Below are positions 27,224 through 36,497 of a stretch of DNA of 64,000 bases, piece after piece. This DNA comes from an uncultured Pelagibacteraceae bacterium (GTDB taxonomy: Bacteria; Pseudomonadota; Alphaproteobacteria; Pelagibacterales; AG-422-B15), in NCBI GenBank assembly GCA_902613805.1, contig CACMIV010000003.1, positions 1 to 64,000 on the forward strand. The letters are read 5' to 3'. Under the pieces are notes generated by a model. It made no database searches and was not told the origin of the DNA. It saw only the letters and a list, made by a program, of their open reading frames with translations. Position 1 is the first letter of the stretch. Every line of letters begins with the position of its first letter. Position numbers and translations under genes: made by a program.

Positions 27224-28245
27224 TGAATTATCCATTTCTTGATTTTGATAAGCTTGAAAACTCATATTCCGAATCGTTAGGGATACTGGATCAAAGCTTT
27301 AATAAAATTTTAGTAGTCGGTATAGGTGGCTCTTCTCAGGGATCAAAAGCAATTAATCATTTTTTAAATGAAAAACGTGTTCAATATGTTGATCATTTAA
27401 ATTCTGTTAAGATTAATGACTTGTTAGACAATACTCAACTAGATGAGACTGGTTTCATTTTCGTATCAAAATCAGGACAAACATCTGAAACGTTAACCAT
27501 ATTTGAATATATGATCAAAAAACTAGATGGGAATATTGATTTTTCAAAAAATTTCTATTCGTTTACAGAAAATGTGTCTTCTCCACTAAGAGACTTGTCT
27601 ATACAAAAATCAATAAAAACTATTGAACTAAGCAACGAAATTGGAGGCAGATTTTCAATTTTTAGTAATAATAGCCTTATCCCCAGTTTTTACTTTAATA
27701 AAGATCTGTGCACTGAGTTTTTAAATGGAGGAAGAAAAGCATTAGAAGATAAAGACCAAATAAAGAATATGGCTGAGGAAGATTGTAAAAGAATAAAAAA
27801 TGGAAAGAATATATTTGCTTATTTGATTTATGGTGATGAGCTTATTGAAATTGGTAATTGGCGAAAACAATTATATGCGGAGTCATTGGGTAAAAAGGCC
27901 AAAGGTGTTTTACCTGTAGTATCTGAAATGCCAAAAGACCAGCACAGTCTTTTACAATTATATCTAGATGGACCCAAAAATATTTTTTTTGAAATTATGG
28001 GTATGGAATATTCAAAAATGAATATGATTAATATCACACTTTCAAATCATCTTGATGCCATGAGTAAATCGTTATCAAAGATAAATGAGAATACTAATAA
28101 ACATATTTTTAAAGATAAAGATATGAGTAAGATCGGCCATTTTTTTGGAACAGAAATGTTAAGGGTTACCTATCTTGCTGAATTATTAGAAGTTGACCCC
28201 TTTACTCAAGATGCAGTTGATATTCAAAAGGGTTATTTAAATTAA
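27220..28245 (+). CDS. pgi: compact glucose-6-phosphate isomerase
   Basis: Interconverts glucose-6-phosphate and fructose-6-phosphate. Motifs are VVGIGGSSQGS, FVSKSGQTSETL, GGRFSIFSNNSLIP, YAESLGKK (catalytic Glu region), KDQHSLLQLYLDGP (catalytic His region) and QDAVDIQKGY at the C terminus (catalytic Lys region). All active-site blocks are kept although the protein is only 341 residues, against about 450-550 in common Pgi. Shortening is mainly at the N terminus. It ends in a 9-base convergent overlap with rsmD. Confidence 0.88.
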   Translation: MMNYPFLDFDKLENSYSESLGILDQSFNKILVVGIGGSSQGSKAINHFLNEKRVQYVDHLNSVKINDLLDNTQLDETGFIFVSKSGQTSETLTIFEYMIKKLDGNIDFSKNFYSFTENVSSPLRDLSIQKSIKTIELSNEIGGRFSIFSNNSLIPSFYFNKDLCTEFLNGGRKALEDKDQIKNMAEEDCKRIKNGKNIFAYLIYGDELIEIGNWRKQLYAESLGKKAKGVLPVVSEMPKDQHSLLQLYLDGPKNIFFEIMGMEYSKMNMINITLSNHLDAMSKSLSKINENTNKHIFKDKDMSKIGHFFGTEMLRVTYLAELLEVDPFTQDAVDIQKGYLN

Positions 28246-28806
28246 TTTAAAAAAACTAAATTTAGAATTACCTAATTCTTTTTCACGTAAAAGTATTATT
28301 TCTGAGAGTTCGATGTGTTTAGATTTTTTTTCTTCCTCTAAGATGATGATACTGTCTTTTTCTAATAAGTTTTTTTTAATAATATTTTTAATTGCTCTGA
28401 GTCCAAGATTTTTCCCATACGGTGGATCTATATAAGCAAGATTGAACTTTGTAGCTTCAGAATACTCTTCAAATGAACAAGCATTTTCAGATATAACAGC
28501 TATCTTATCTAAATACCCTAGCTTGTTTGCACTTTTATAAATTATATCTATCATTTGTTGATTGTTCTCTACCATGGTTGCGTGTTTAGCACCACGTGAC
28601 AAAGCTTCAAAGCTAAATGAACCAGTGCCAGCGAAAAGATCAATTACTTTTGCTTCTTCAAGACTAAAGTTAATTTTTACCAATTCTTTTCCATGCGTTA
28701 AAAGATTAAAAATGGTTTCCCTATTTTTGTCTGAAAGTGGTCTTACATCTTTACTTTTAAAGCTAAATATTGAATGACCTTTTCTTTCTCCGCTAATAAT
28801 TCTCAT
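28237..28806 (-). CDS. rsmD: 16S rRNA (guanine966-N2)-methyltransferase
   Basis: SAM-dependent methyltransferase of 189 residues. MRIISGERKGHSI at the N terminus is the RsmD signature. KVIDLFAGTGSFSFEALSRGA is the SAM site and AYIDPPYG is the catalytic N-methyltransferase motif. It lies 1 bp downstream of the pseudouridine synthase gene, so both modify rRNA from one operon. Confidence 0.93.
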   Translation of the reverse strand: MRIISGERKGHSIFSFKSKDVRPLSDKNRETIFNLLTHGKELVKINFSLEEAKVIDLFAGTGSFSFEALSRGAKHATMVENNQQMIDIIYKSANKLGYLDKIAVISENACSFEEYSEATKFNLAYIDPPYGKNLGLRAIKNIIKKNLLEKDSIIILEEEKKSKHIELSEIILLREKELGNSKFSFFKLI

Positions 28807-28807
28807 T

Positions 28808-29518
28808 TTAAGTAACTTTTTTTATTTCCCCTTTTTTCAAACTTCCAAGCTTAAATTCCCCATAAGTTATTCTAATTAATCTTGTGACTGTAATATTCAA
28901 AGAATCAAAAATATTTCTAATTTCTTTATTTTTACCTTCAGTGAGTGTCATTTTTATCCATGAGTAAGTATTTGTTTTGCTAATGAATGATGCTTTTATA
29001 GGTTTATATTTAACTTTTTTATACTTATAACCCCTTAATAAGGTATTAATAAATTTATTATCAATAAAGCCTTGTATTTTTACCTTATAAACCCTTTCAA
29101 AATTATTTTTGGGTAATTCCATCTTTCTTTTGAAGCTACCGCTGTTAGTCAATAGTAATAGCCCCTCTGAATTGTAATCAAGTCGACCAATTGAAATTAA
29201 ATTATGATTTTGTTTAGGTATATATTCATAAATAGTTTTGCGATTTTTTGGATCTGATTTTGTTACCAAGCATCCTCTTGGTTTGTTGAAAATATATATA
29301 TCATTTAATTGCTGATCAGATTTTAGGTTAATAGGTTTATTGTCTATTTTTACAATACTGTTGATACTTATTTTAACTCCTTGTTTTGTCACCAATTCGT
29401 TATCAACAACAACTCTTTGCTTATCGATGAGTTTATCTATTTCTCTTCTCGAAAAGTTAGTTGACTGTGCTAATAATTTATTAATTCTTACTAATTTTTG
29501 TTGTCTCAAAGTAGGCAT
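28808..29518 (-). CDS. RsuA/RluB-family pseudouridine synthase
   Basis: Isomerises a uridine in rRNA. An N-terminal S4 RNA-binding domain (RINKLLAQSTNFSRREIDKLI, residues about 12-60) is followed by the catalytic domain with SIGRLDYNSEGLLLLTNSG (catalytic Asp) and, near the C terminus, LTEGKNKEIRNIF. Context with rsmD and a divergent tadA fits the alphaproteobacterial RluB, which modifies 23S rRNA, but RsuA or RluE specificity cannot be excluded. Confidence 0.88.
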   Translation of the reverse strand: MPTLRQQKLVRINKLLAQSTNFSRREIDKLIDKQRVVVDNELVTKQGVKISINSIVKIDNKPINLKSDQQLNDIYIFNKPRGCLVTKSDPKNRKTIYEYIPKQNHNLISIGRLDYNSEGLLLLTNSGSFKRKMELPKNNFERVYKVKIQGFIDNKFINTLLRGYKYKKVKYKPIKASFISKTNTYSWIKMTLTEGKNKEIRNIFDSLNITVTRLIRITYGEFKLGSLKKGEIKKVT

Positions 29519-29550
29519 GAATTAGGATTGCTTATATTAATTAAATATTT

Positions 29551-30000
29551 ATGACACAAAATAAATTCATGGCAATGGCAATTGAGGAGGCAAAAAAAGG
29601 CTTAAAAATTGGAGAAATACCAATTGGATGCGTTATCACTAACAAGGAAGATAAAGTTTTAGCCCGGTCCCATAATTCAGTGGTTAGCAGAAAAGACCCA
29701 GTAGGTCATGCTGAACTAAACGCTATAAGAGAGGCGTGTGAAATGATTAACTCTGATAGATTGGTCGATTGTAATATTTACGTGACTTTAGAGCCATGCA
29801 TTATGTGTGCCAGTGCTATATCAAAAGCTAAGCTTAAGAGGTTGTATTATGGTGCAGATGATTTAAAATATGGCTCGATAAATGGTAACTTAAATTTTTT
29901 TATATCAAAAAATTGCAATCATTTGCCAGAAATTTATGATAATATTTCAAAAACTGACTGTGAAAACTTAATAAATAATTTTTTTAAAGGTAAAAGATAA
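29551..30000 (+). CDS. tadA: tRNA-specific adenosine deaminase
   Basis: Deaminates wobble adenosine 34 of tRNA-Arg(ACG) to inosine. His53-Ala-Glu55 in GHAELNAI and Cys83-x2-Cys86 in [10 protein letters not shown] form the zinc and catalytic site. At 149 residues it has the normal length. It is divergent from the pseudouridine synthase gene (32 bp) and its last base is the first base of the next start codon. Confidence 0.95.
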   Translation: MTQNKFMAMAIEEAKKGLKIGEIPIGCVITNKEDKVLARSHNSVVSRKDPVGHAELNAIREACEMINSDRLVDCNIYVTLEPCIMCASAISKAKLKRLYYGADDLKYGSINGNLNFFISKNCNHLPEIYDNISKTDCENLINNFFKGKR

Positions 30001-31205
30001 TGAACATATCGCCAAAAGCAAAAGAAACTACGGATAGATTGAATAATTTTATGGATAAGCACGTTTATCCAAACAACGAAACATATCATAGTCAGATCGA
30101 AAATTTTGGAGCTGACAGGTGGCAGGTGGTGCCGGTGATTGAAGATCTTAAAAAGGAAGCAAAAAAAGAAGACCTTTGGAATTTATTTTTACCTGAAAGT
30201 GACTATGGGCATGGCCTTACAAACGCAGAGTATGCGCCAATGTGTGAAATCATGGGGAGAGCAATGTGGTCTGCGGAAGTTTTCAATTGTTCTGCTCCTG
30301 ATACCGGTAATATGGAAGTTTTAGTTCGATATGGAACAGATGAACAAAAAGAAAAGTACTTAAAGCCATTATTAGAAGGTGAGATACGTTCTGCTTTTGC
30401 CATGACAGAGCCTGCAGTCGCTTCATCAGACGCAACAAATATTGAAAGTGAAATAAAAAAAGAAGGAAATCAATATGTCCTTAATGGAACAAAATGGTGG
30501 ACTTCTGGTGCAATGGATCCAAGGTGCCAATTTTTTATCTTCATGGGAAAAACAGATCCAGATAATCCTGACAGACATAAGCAACAATCCATGATACTGG
30601 TTGATAAGGACACACCGGGTATCAAAATAAAGAGACATTTGCCTGTTTTTGGTTTTGACGACGCTCCTCATGGACATGCTGAGGTTGAATTTAAAGACGT
30701 CAAAGTTCCTCCAGAAAATATGCTTTTAGGCGAAGGCAGAGGATTTGAAATTGCACAGGGTAGGTTAGGGCCTGGACGAATTCACCATTGTATGAGAACT
30801 ATTGGCCTTGCTGAAGTTGCACTTGAAGCAATGTGTAAAAGACTAATGAGCAGAAAGGCTTTTGGCAAAGAAGTGGTAAGGCACTCTGTTTGGCAAGAGA
30901 GAATTGCTGATGCTAGAATTAATATTGAAATGACTAGACTACTAACATTAAAGGCCGCAACCATGATGGATGAAGTAGGAAACAAAGTTGCAAAAAATGA
31001 AATAGCCATGATTAAAGTAGCTGCACCAAACATGGCATTAAAAATTATTGATGACGCAATTCAAGCGTTTGGAGGAGCTGGAGTAACAACAGACCCACAC
31101 CTAGCACAAGCTTACGCAGGAATGAGAACTCTGCGATTAGCGGATGGTCCAGACGAAGTGCATAGACTTTCTATTGCAAGAAATGAATTAAAAAAATATT
31201 TATAA
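30000..31205 (+). CDS. acyl-CoA dehydrogenase, ACAD10/ACAD11-like
   Basis: FAD-dependent acyl-CoA dehydrogenase fold, 401 residues. [18 protein letters not shown] and [12 protein letters not shown] are the flavin and substrate loops, and [19 protein letters not shown] closes the C terminus. The wording ([10 protein letters not shown], the GPDEVH end) is that of the C-terminal part of animal ACAD10/11 and of bacterial LvaC-type enzymes. Those act after phosphorylation of 4-hydroxyacyl-CoA by an APH-type kinase. Such a kinase lies 1.4 kb away at 32612-33679, on the other strand. It is coupled to tadA by a 1-base overlap. Confidence 0.85.
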   Translation: MNISPKAKETTDRLNNFMDKHVYPNNETYHSQIENFGADRWQVVPVIEDLKKEAKKEDLWNLFLPESDYGHGLTNAEYAPMCEIMGRAMWSAEVFNCSAPDTGNMEVLVRYGTDEQKEKYLKPLLEGEIRSAFAMTEPAVASSDATNIESEIKKEGNQYVLNGTKWWTSGAMDPRCQFFIFMGKTDPDNPDRHKQQSMILVDKDTPGIKIKRHLPVFGFDDAPHGHAEVEFKDVKVPPENMLLGEGRGFEIAQGRLGPGRIHHCMRTIGLAEVALEAMCKRLMSRKAFGKEVVRHSVWQERIADARINIEMTRLLTLKAATMMDEVGNKVAKNEIAMIKVAAPNMALKIIDDAIQAFGGAGVTTDPHLAQAYAGMRTLRLADGPDEVHRLSIARNELKKYL

Positions 31206-31207
31206 TT

Positions 31208-31375
31208 TTGATAAAAAAGAAGAAAACCTACCAGAAAGATAATTACGGAAGATACGTAAAGTCACACGAATTTGATCGCTATTGGGATGAGTACCACAAT
31301 CTGGAAGATATTTCGATGAAAGAGTCAATAAGACAGAGGAAAGAGCGAGAAAAAAATATAAAAAATTCTAAATAG
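31208..31375 (+). CDS. possible small charged protein (55 aa)
   Basis: A reading frame from TTG 31208 to TAG 31373-31375 directly follows the dehydrogenase gene. The product is highly charged, with KDNYGRYVKSHEFDRYWDEYHN in the middle and a basic end. Amino-acid use (Tyr, Asp, Glu, Arg) looks protein-like. No ribosome site is visible, the start is non-ATG, and it overlaps the convergent aminotransferase gene by 8 bases. No family recognised. Confidence 0.4.
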   Translation: MIKKKKTYQKDNYGRYVKSHEFDRYWDEYHNLEDISMKESIRQRKEREKNIKNSK

Positions 31376-32606
31376 TTTTATCCAAAAACCCTATTAATTT
31401 TCTTACCTCTTCTATGCTATTGTAATGAACCATAGAGACTCTAACTACCCCATCATTTGGCTCAATGCCCAAACCCTGCAAACATCTCCAGGCATAAAAT
31501 TCACCATTTCTAATGCCAATATTATTTCTCCCAGCCTCCTGGGCTACATGCAATGAGCTTTTATCTTTAACAGTGAATGATACAGTTGGCATACGATCAC
31601 ATCTAGCATGTGTTTGTTTGCCAATCATTCTTATATTTTTTTTTGTTTTGAGGAATTCAATCAGTTCTTTCATTAATACCTCTTCATGTTTGGATACCAA
31701 TTCAAAAACTTTTTTACCTTTGCGATGAAGATCTAAATTATTTTCGCCAAAATGATGATCATATAAAGTTTCGTAGTAGTCAGTTATACCTGATAAACAT
31801 CCAAGTTCCTCATGATTAGGACCACCTGGATTAAGAGTATATGGAACACTTCCTTCCAAGAATTCATGATTAAGATTTTTTGTTTCAAGTAATAAATCTC
31901 TCTTACCATATAATAGTGCTAAATGTGGTCCATAAGTTTTGTATAGGCTAAAACCATAGAAATCTATATCGAGATCTTTTAAATCCGCAATATCATGTGC
32001 CATGTAAGCTACACCGTCTCCAACAACTTTGATATTATTCTGATGCGCCAACGTAATGATATCTTTTAGATTATTAATTGATGCAACAACATTAGATGTG
32101 TGACAGACACAAATAAATTTTGTTTTTTCTGTTAAGAGATTTTTTAATTCATCCAATTCTAGTTCAGCAGAGTCAGGGTTAAACTTCCATTCATTTATTT
32201 TGATACCGTGTTCTGATAATTTTCTCCATGCACCAATATTTGCTTCATGATCTTGATTTGTGACTATGATTTCATCCCCATCGTTAAGCCACGATCTCAC
32301 AGCATTAGATAGTAAAAACATATTCATAGTTGTAGATGGTCCAATCATAAATTCATCATTATTGATATTTAGGAGTTCAGCAATTTTGCTTATACTATTA
32401 TCCATTTCGTTACCCGCTTCAATCGATGGACCAAAGTCGCCATAAGGCTGTACTTTTTTAGTCGTCATAAAATCATTTAACTTTTCAATAACCTGTTTTG
32501 GCACATACGTACCACCAGCATTCTCAAAAAATGCAAAGTTAGAAGTTTTAGGGTTTTGAAAAACCGGGAATTGTTCTCTTACAAAATCTATATCCAGCTC
32601 TGTCAT
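31368..32606 (-). CDS. class V aminotransferase, VC1184-like cysteine desulfurase family
   Basis: PLP enzyme of 412 residues. FFENAGGTYVP is at the N terminus, CHTSNVVASINNL and VGDGVAYMAH line the cofactor site, and FSLYKTYGPHLALLYG carries the PLP lysine. Where SufS has the RxGHHCA catalytic-cysteine loop, this protein has IRNGEFYAWRCLQG, as in the VC1184 subfamily. True cysteine desulfurase activity is therefore uncertain. It is 5 bp downstream of the ACAD11-type kinase gene on the same strand. Confidence 0.82.
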   Translation of the reverse strand: MTELDIDFVREQFPVFQNPKTSNFAFFENAGGTYVPKQVIEKLNDFMTTKKVQPYGDFGPSIEAGNEMDNSISKIAELLNINNDEFMIGPSTTMNMFLLSNAVRSWLNDGDEIIVTNQDHEANIGAWRKLSEHGIKINEWKFNPDSAELELDELKNLLTEKTKFICVCHTSNVVASINNLKDIITLAHQNNIKVVGDGVAYMAHDIADLKDLDIDFYGFSLYKTYGPHLALLYGKRDLLLETKNLNHEFLEGSVPYTLNPGGPNHEELGCLSGITDYYETLYDHHFGENNLDLHRKGKKVFELVSKHEEVLMKELIEFLKTKKNIRMIGKQTHARCDRMPTVSFTVKDKSSLHVAQEAGRNNIGIRNGEFYAWRCLQGLGIEPNDGVVRVSMVHYNSIEEVRKLIGFLDKTI

Positions 32607-32611
32607 ATTAA

Positions 32612-33679
32612 TTATTTTGCTGCCTCTTCCACAATATTCCAGCCTAATTTTCCTAATATTGGAACAAAGCTCTCATAGTTTTTAGCCTCTGAACTTGAGG
32701 CTGTTCCATCTCTTACTCTACCAACAATTCCTTGCGCAATTCCAGCCAAGCGGAAAATGTTATATGCCATATAAAAATCCCAGTTTTCAACTTTTCTTCT
32801 GCCTGTTTTTTTGTAATACATTTCAGCGTACTCATGTTCAGAGGGAATATTAAGCTCTTCTAAGTTTGATCCCATCATTCCAAGACCCTTTGCCGCAGCA
32901 GGCAGTCGCCATGACATCATGTGATAAGTAAAATCTGCTATAGGATTGCCAAGTGTAGAAAGCTCCCAATCCAGTATAGCCATAACTTTATTATTTTGTT
33001 TATCAAATATCATATTATCCAGACGAAAGTCTCCATGTACAATTGTAGTTTCATTATCTTCAGGAATATTTATTGGCAACCATTCTATTAAATTATCCAT
33101 TTCATTGATTTTTTGTGTTTCAGAGTCTTTATACTGTTTGGTCCAACGATGAATTTGTCTTGCCATGTAATTTTCGTGTTTTCCATAATCACCTAGCCCA
33201 ATTTTTTGAAAATCAACGTTGTGAAGTTTTGCAATCGTATCATTCATGGATAGGTAAATCTCACGGCGTTGGTTGTTATTTGAATCTGGCAATAAAAGTT
33301 CCCAATATATGTTTCCATCAACATGATCCATTAAAAAAAATTGTGTTCCAATGACGTTTTCATCTTCACAAAAACAATAAGTTTCAGGAACCGGTACATC
33401 AGTCTTGCCAAGTGCAGTAATGACTTTATATTCTCTGTCTACTGCATGTGCAGATTTTAGTAATTTACCAGGTGGTTTACGCCTTAACACATAGTTTTTT
33501 GTTTTATCCTCAATCAAATAAGTAGGATTGGATTGCCCGCCTTTAAATTGCTTTATACTTACAATATCAAACTCACTTCCAATTATTTTTTTTAAGTAAT
33601 CATTGAGATTATCACTATTAAAAACTAACTTTTCATCAACCTCCTTAGTACCAGAAAATATTTCGTCACGAGTAGTCAT
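32612..33679 (-). CDS. APH-family phosphotransferase, ACAD11 N-terminal-like kinase
   Basis: Protein-kinase-like small-molecule kinase, 355 residues. FKGGQSNPTYLI and YVLRRKPPGKLL are the ATP-binding start, IVHGDFRLDNMIFD is the catalytic loop, and AILDWELSTLGNPIADF holds the metal-binding Asp. The family matches the N-terminal half of animal ACAD11 and bacterial LvaA, which phosphorylates 4-hydroxyacyl-CoA. The gene overlaps purD by 4 bases and is transcribed after it. With the ACAD10/11-like dehydrogenase nearby, a split ACAD11 pathway is the best guess. Confidence 0.83.
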   Translation of the reverse strand: MTTRDEIFSGTKEVDEKLVFNSDNLNDYLKKIIGSEFDIVSIKQFKGGQSNPTYLIEDKTKNYVLRRKPPGKLLKSAHAVDREYKVITALGKTDVPVPETYCFCEDENVIGTQFFLMDHVDGNIYWELLLPDSNNNQRREIYLSMNDTIAKLHNVDFQKIGLGDYGKHENYMARQIHRWTKQYKDSETQKINEMDNLIEWLPINIPEDNETTIVHGDFRLDNMIFDKQNNKVMAILDWELSTLGNPIADFTYHMMSWRLPAAAKGLGMMGSNLEELNIPSEHEYAEMYYKKTGRRKVENWDFYMAYNIFRLAGIAQGIVGRVRDGTASSSEAKNYESFVPILGKLGWNIVEEAAK

Positions 33680-34938
33680 TTAATTGCCTTTTTTCCTATA
33701 TCTCTTCTGTAATAACCATCCGGCCAATTCAGCTGACCGATGTAAGCATAAATCATATTAAGAGCATCTCTTAGATTTTTATTTTTTGCTGTTACGGAAA
33801 GAACTCTACCTCCGTTAGCTAGAAGGTTATTTCCATCATGTTTTGTTCCTGCGTGGAATACTTGAAATAGATCATTACTCTCAAAATTTTCATAGCCAAT
33901 AATTTTTGTATTTTTTTTATAGTCGCCTGGATAACCCTTTGCCGCCACGACCACTGTAGCACTATTATCATCTTCCCATTCCAACTTAGTTTTACTCAGA
34001 CTGCCATCCAAGCAATTAAGAATTAATTTAATTAAATCATTTTTCATTCTAAGCATTAATACCTGACACTCTGGATCGCCAAATCTAATATTATATTCAA
34101 CCAATCGGGCATAACCATTTTTAATCATTAATCCAGCATAGAGAATACCTTTATAAGGATGTCCATTTTTTTTTAGAGCATTTAGAGTGGGTGTAATAAT
34201 TTCCCTGTCTACTTGTTCTTTTATTTTCGGTGTAAAAATAGGCGCAGGTGAATATGCTCCCATTCCTCCAGTGTTAGGCCCTGTATCATTTTCACCTATT
34301 CTTTTATGATCTTGGGCACTTTCTAATGAAACAAAATCTTCACCATCACAACAAACAAAATAACTCGCTTCTTCACCATCCATAAATTCTTCAATAACTA
34401 CATCCATATTTGTCCCAAACTTCTCATCAAAAATGTCATTTATTGCTTGTTGTGCCATTTTCTTTGTGTCCGCAACAGTAACGCCTTTCCCAGCCGCAAG
34501 ACCATCAGCTTTTATTACAATAGGTAAAGGCTGTGCATTTAAATAGTTTATAGCTTCTTCTTTATTATCAAATCGAGCATAATCAGCTGTTGGTATTCTA
34601 TTTTGTTTACAAAGATCTTTCATAAAGCCTTTAGACCCTTCTAACTGGGATGCATACTTATCTGGTCCAAAGATTTTTATTTCTGTCTCTTTAAAAAAAT
34701 CAACAATTCCTGCAACCAATGGCACTTCAGGGCCGACAATGACTAATTCTATCATTTTACTTTTACAGAAGTCGTATATTTTCTCAAAATCTGTTTGATC
34801 AATTTCTTCGCATTCAGCAAGTTGACTTATTCCATAGTTTCCAGGTATTGCATAAATAGATGAAACCAGAGGGCTCTTAGATATTAAATAACATAACGCA
34901 TGCTCACGAGCCCCACTGCCAATCACTAAAATTTTCAT
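33676..34938 (-). CDS. purD: phosphoribosylamine-glycine ligase
   Basis: ATP-grasp enzyme making glycinamide ribonucleotide in purine synthesis, 420 residues. Signatures are VIGSGAREHALCY at the N terminus, KADGLAAGKGVTVAD, NTGGMGAYSPAP, and VEYNIRFGDPECQVL in the metal/ATP site. It is divergent from xseA over 52 bp, a common alphaproteobacterial neighbourhood. Confidence 0.97.
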   Translation of the reverse strand: MKILVIGSGAREHALCYLISKSPLVSSIYAIPGNYGISQLAECEEIDQTDFEKIYDFCKSKMIELVIVGPEVPLVAGIVDFFKETEIKIFGPDKYASQLEGSKGFMKDLCKQNRIPTADYARFDNKEEAINYLNAQPLPIVIKADGLAAGKGVTVADTKKMAQQAINDIFDEKFGTNMDVVIEEFMDGEEASYFVCCDGEDFVSLESAQDHKRIGENDTGPNTGGMGAYSPAPIFTPKIKEQVDREIITPTLNALKKNGHPYKGILYAGLMIKNGYARLVEYNIRFGDPECQVLMLRMKNDLIKLILNCLDGSLSKTKLEWEDDNSATVVVAAKGYPGDYKKNTKIIGYENFESNDLFQVFHAGTKHDGNNLLANGGRVLSVTAKNKNLRDALNMIYAYIGQLNWPDGYYRRDIGKKAIK

Positions 34939-34990
34939 AAAGTATATTTTTGATTTTCTTGTTATATTAGCACATTAATATTTAAATTAA

Positions 34991-36295
34991 ATGGTAAGAG
35001 AGAACATCAAAGAGTATACAGTTACTGAAATTTCAGCCACAATTAAAGAGACTCTTGAGGATAACTTCGGCTATGTGAAAGTACGTGGAGAAGTATCTGG
35101 TTTAAGCAAGCCAGCCTCTGGCCATGTATACCTTAACCTTAAAGATGAAAATGCAATTATAAAAGCGATTGCATGGAGAAGCACTGTTGCAAAACTAAGC
35201 TTTATGCCAGATGAAGGCCTTGAAGTAATTTGCTCTGGGAGACTTACAACTGGTTATTCTGATAGATACCCTGGAAGATCGGATTATTCTATTATTATAG
35301 ATTCAATTATTCCAGCGGGAGAGGGTGCGCTAATGGCATTGCTTGAACAAAGAAAGAAAAAATTAATGTCAGAAGGTATTTTTGATCAAGATCACAAAAA
35401 GCCCCTTCCATTATATCCTGAAACAATTGGTATTATTACTTCACCTACAGGAGCGGTTATAAAAGATATTATTCATAGACTTGAAGATAGATTTCCCTGC
35501 GATATTATTCTTTGGCCAGTTCCTGTACAAGGAGATGATGCTGCGTATTTAATAGCAGATGCTTTAAATGGATTTAACAATTCTCTAAAAGATAGCGAAA
35601 TTAAAGTTCCAGACTTAATTATTGTAGCCCGAGGTGGAGGGAGCATTGAAGACCTCTGGGCATTTAATGAGGAAATTGTTGTAAGGGCTGTATTCGCTAG
35701 TGAAATACCTGTTTTGTCAGCTGTTGGACATGAAACAGATACAACACTTATTGATTTTGTGTCCGATCTTAGAGCGCCAACTCCAACTGCAGCAGCAGAG
35801 CTGTGTACACCTAATAAAGATGAGCTTTTAATCAATTTAAAAGACCTTCAAAAAGACCTTCGTGATATAATTAATAGTAATTTAGAAAATAAATTAAGTT
35901 TATTTAAAAATCTAAGTGATAAGTTGCCAGTCTCTTTGAAATTGTTTATTAAAAGCCTGTTATCAGAATTTAAAGAAATTACTCAGTCACTTAACTATCG
36001 TATTTTAGAGGAACAAGTAAATAATTTTCAACAAAAACTGATTTCAAAATTTGAAAAATTAAATAGTTCTACAAACTTATTTGTAGAAAATATGCGCAAT
36101 CAAATTAATTATAATGAAAAGTTATTAGAAAGTATGAGCTATAAGTCAGTCTTAAATCGAGGGTACTCAGTTACAAAAAACTTAAAAAATAAAGTAATAA
36201 AGTCAAAAAAAGATATAGATCACGATACAAACATAATTATTGAAACAAGCTTTGCAAAAATTTCTGCAGACGTGAAGGAAATTAAAGATGAATAA
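34991..36295 (+). CDS. xseA: exodeoxyribonuclease VII large subunit
   Basis: Catalytic subunit of the single-strand-specific exonuclease used in mismatch repair and recombination. An N-terminal OB fold (VRGEVSGLSKPASGHVYLNLKDE) is followed by GIITSPTGAVIKDIIHRL and the catalytic block IIVARGGGSIEDLWAFNEE...SAVGHETD. A long coiled-coil runs from about residue 280 to 390. The length is 434 residues. The stop overlaps the DUF2093 gene by 8 bases. No xseB is in the window. Confidence 0.95.
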   Translation: MVRENIKEYTVTEISATIKETLEDNFGYVKVRGEVSGLSKPASGHVYLNLKDENAIIKAIAWRSTVAKLSFMPDEGLEVICSGRLTTGYSDRYPGRSDYSIIIDSIIPAGEGALMALLEQRKKKLMSEGIFDQDHKKPLPLYPETIGIITSPTGAVIKDIIHRLEDRFPCDIILWPVPVQGDDAAYLIADALNGFNNSLKDSEIKVPDLIIVARGGGSIEDLWAFNEEIVVRAVFASEIPVLSAVGHETDTTLIDFVSDLRAPTPTAAAELCTPNKDELLINLKDLQKDLRDIINSNLENKLSLFKNLSDKLPVSLKLFIKSLLSEFKEITQSLNYRILEEQVNNFQQKLISKFEKLNSSTNLFVENMRNQINYNEKLLESMSYKSVLNRGYSVTKNLKNKVIKSKKDIDHDTNIIIETSFAKISADVKEIKDE

Positions 36296-36497
36296 ATTTG
36301 GGACAAAAGCTGAAATCGTTCTTAATCATGGTCATTTCCAAATTAAGACACCTGGTGATTTTGTGGTATGTTCAATAACTGGAGAAAAGATTATACTTGA
36401 AAATCTTAAATATTGGAACGTAGAGCTTCAAGAAGTCTATGCATCACCTGAAGTAGCACTTAACAGATATAAAGAGCTTAATGGTCTTAATAAATAG
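36288..36497 (+). CDS. DUF2093 family protein
   Basis: A 69-residue protein with the DUF2093 pattern: KAEIVLNHGHFQIKTPGDFVVCSITGEKI, then LKYWNVELQEVYASPEVALNRY. The family is usually encoded directly after xseA in Alphaproteobacteria, and it overlaps xseA here. Function unknown. Its 3' end overlaps the M23 peptidase start by 17 bases. Confidence 0.85.
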   Translation: MNKFGTKAEIVLNHGHFQIKTPGDFVVCSITGEKIILENLKYWNVELQEVYASPEVALNRYKELNGLNK

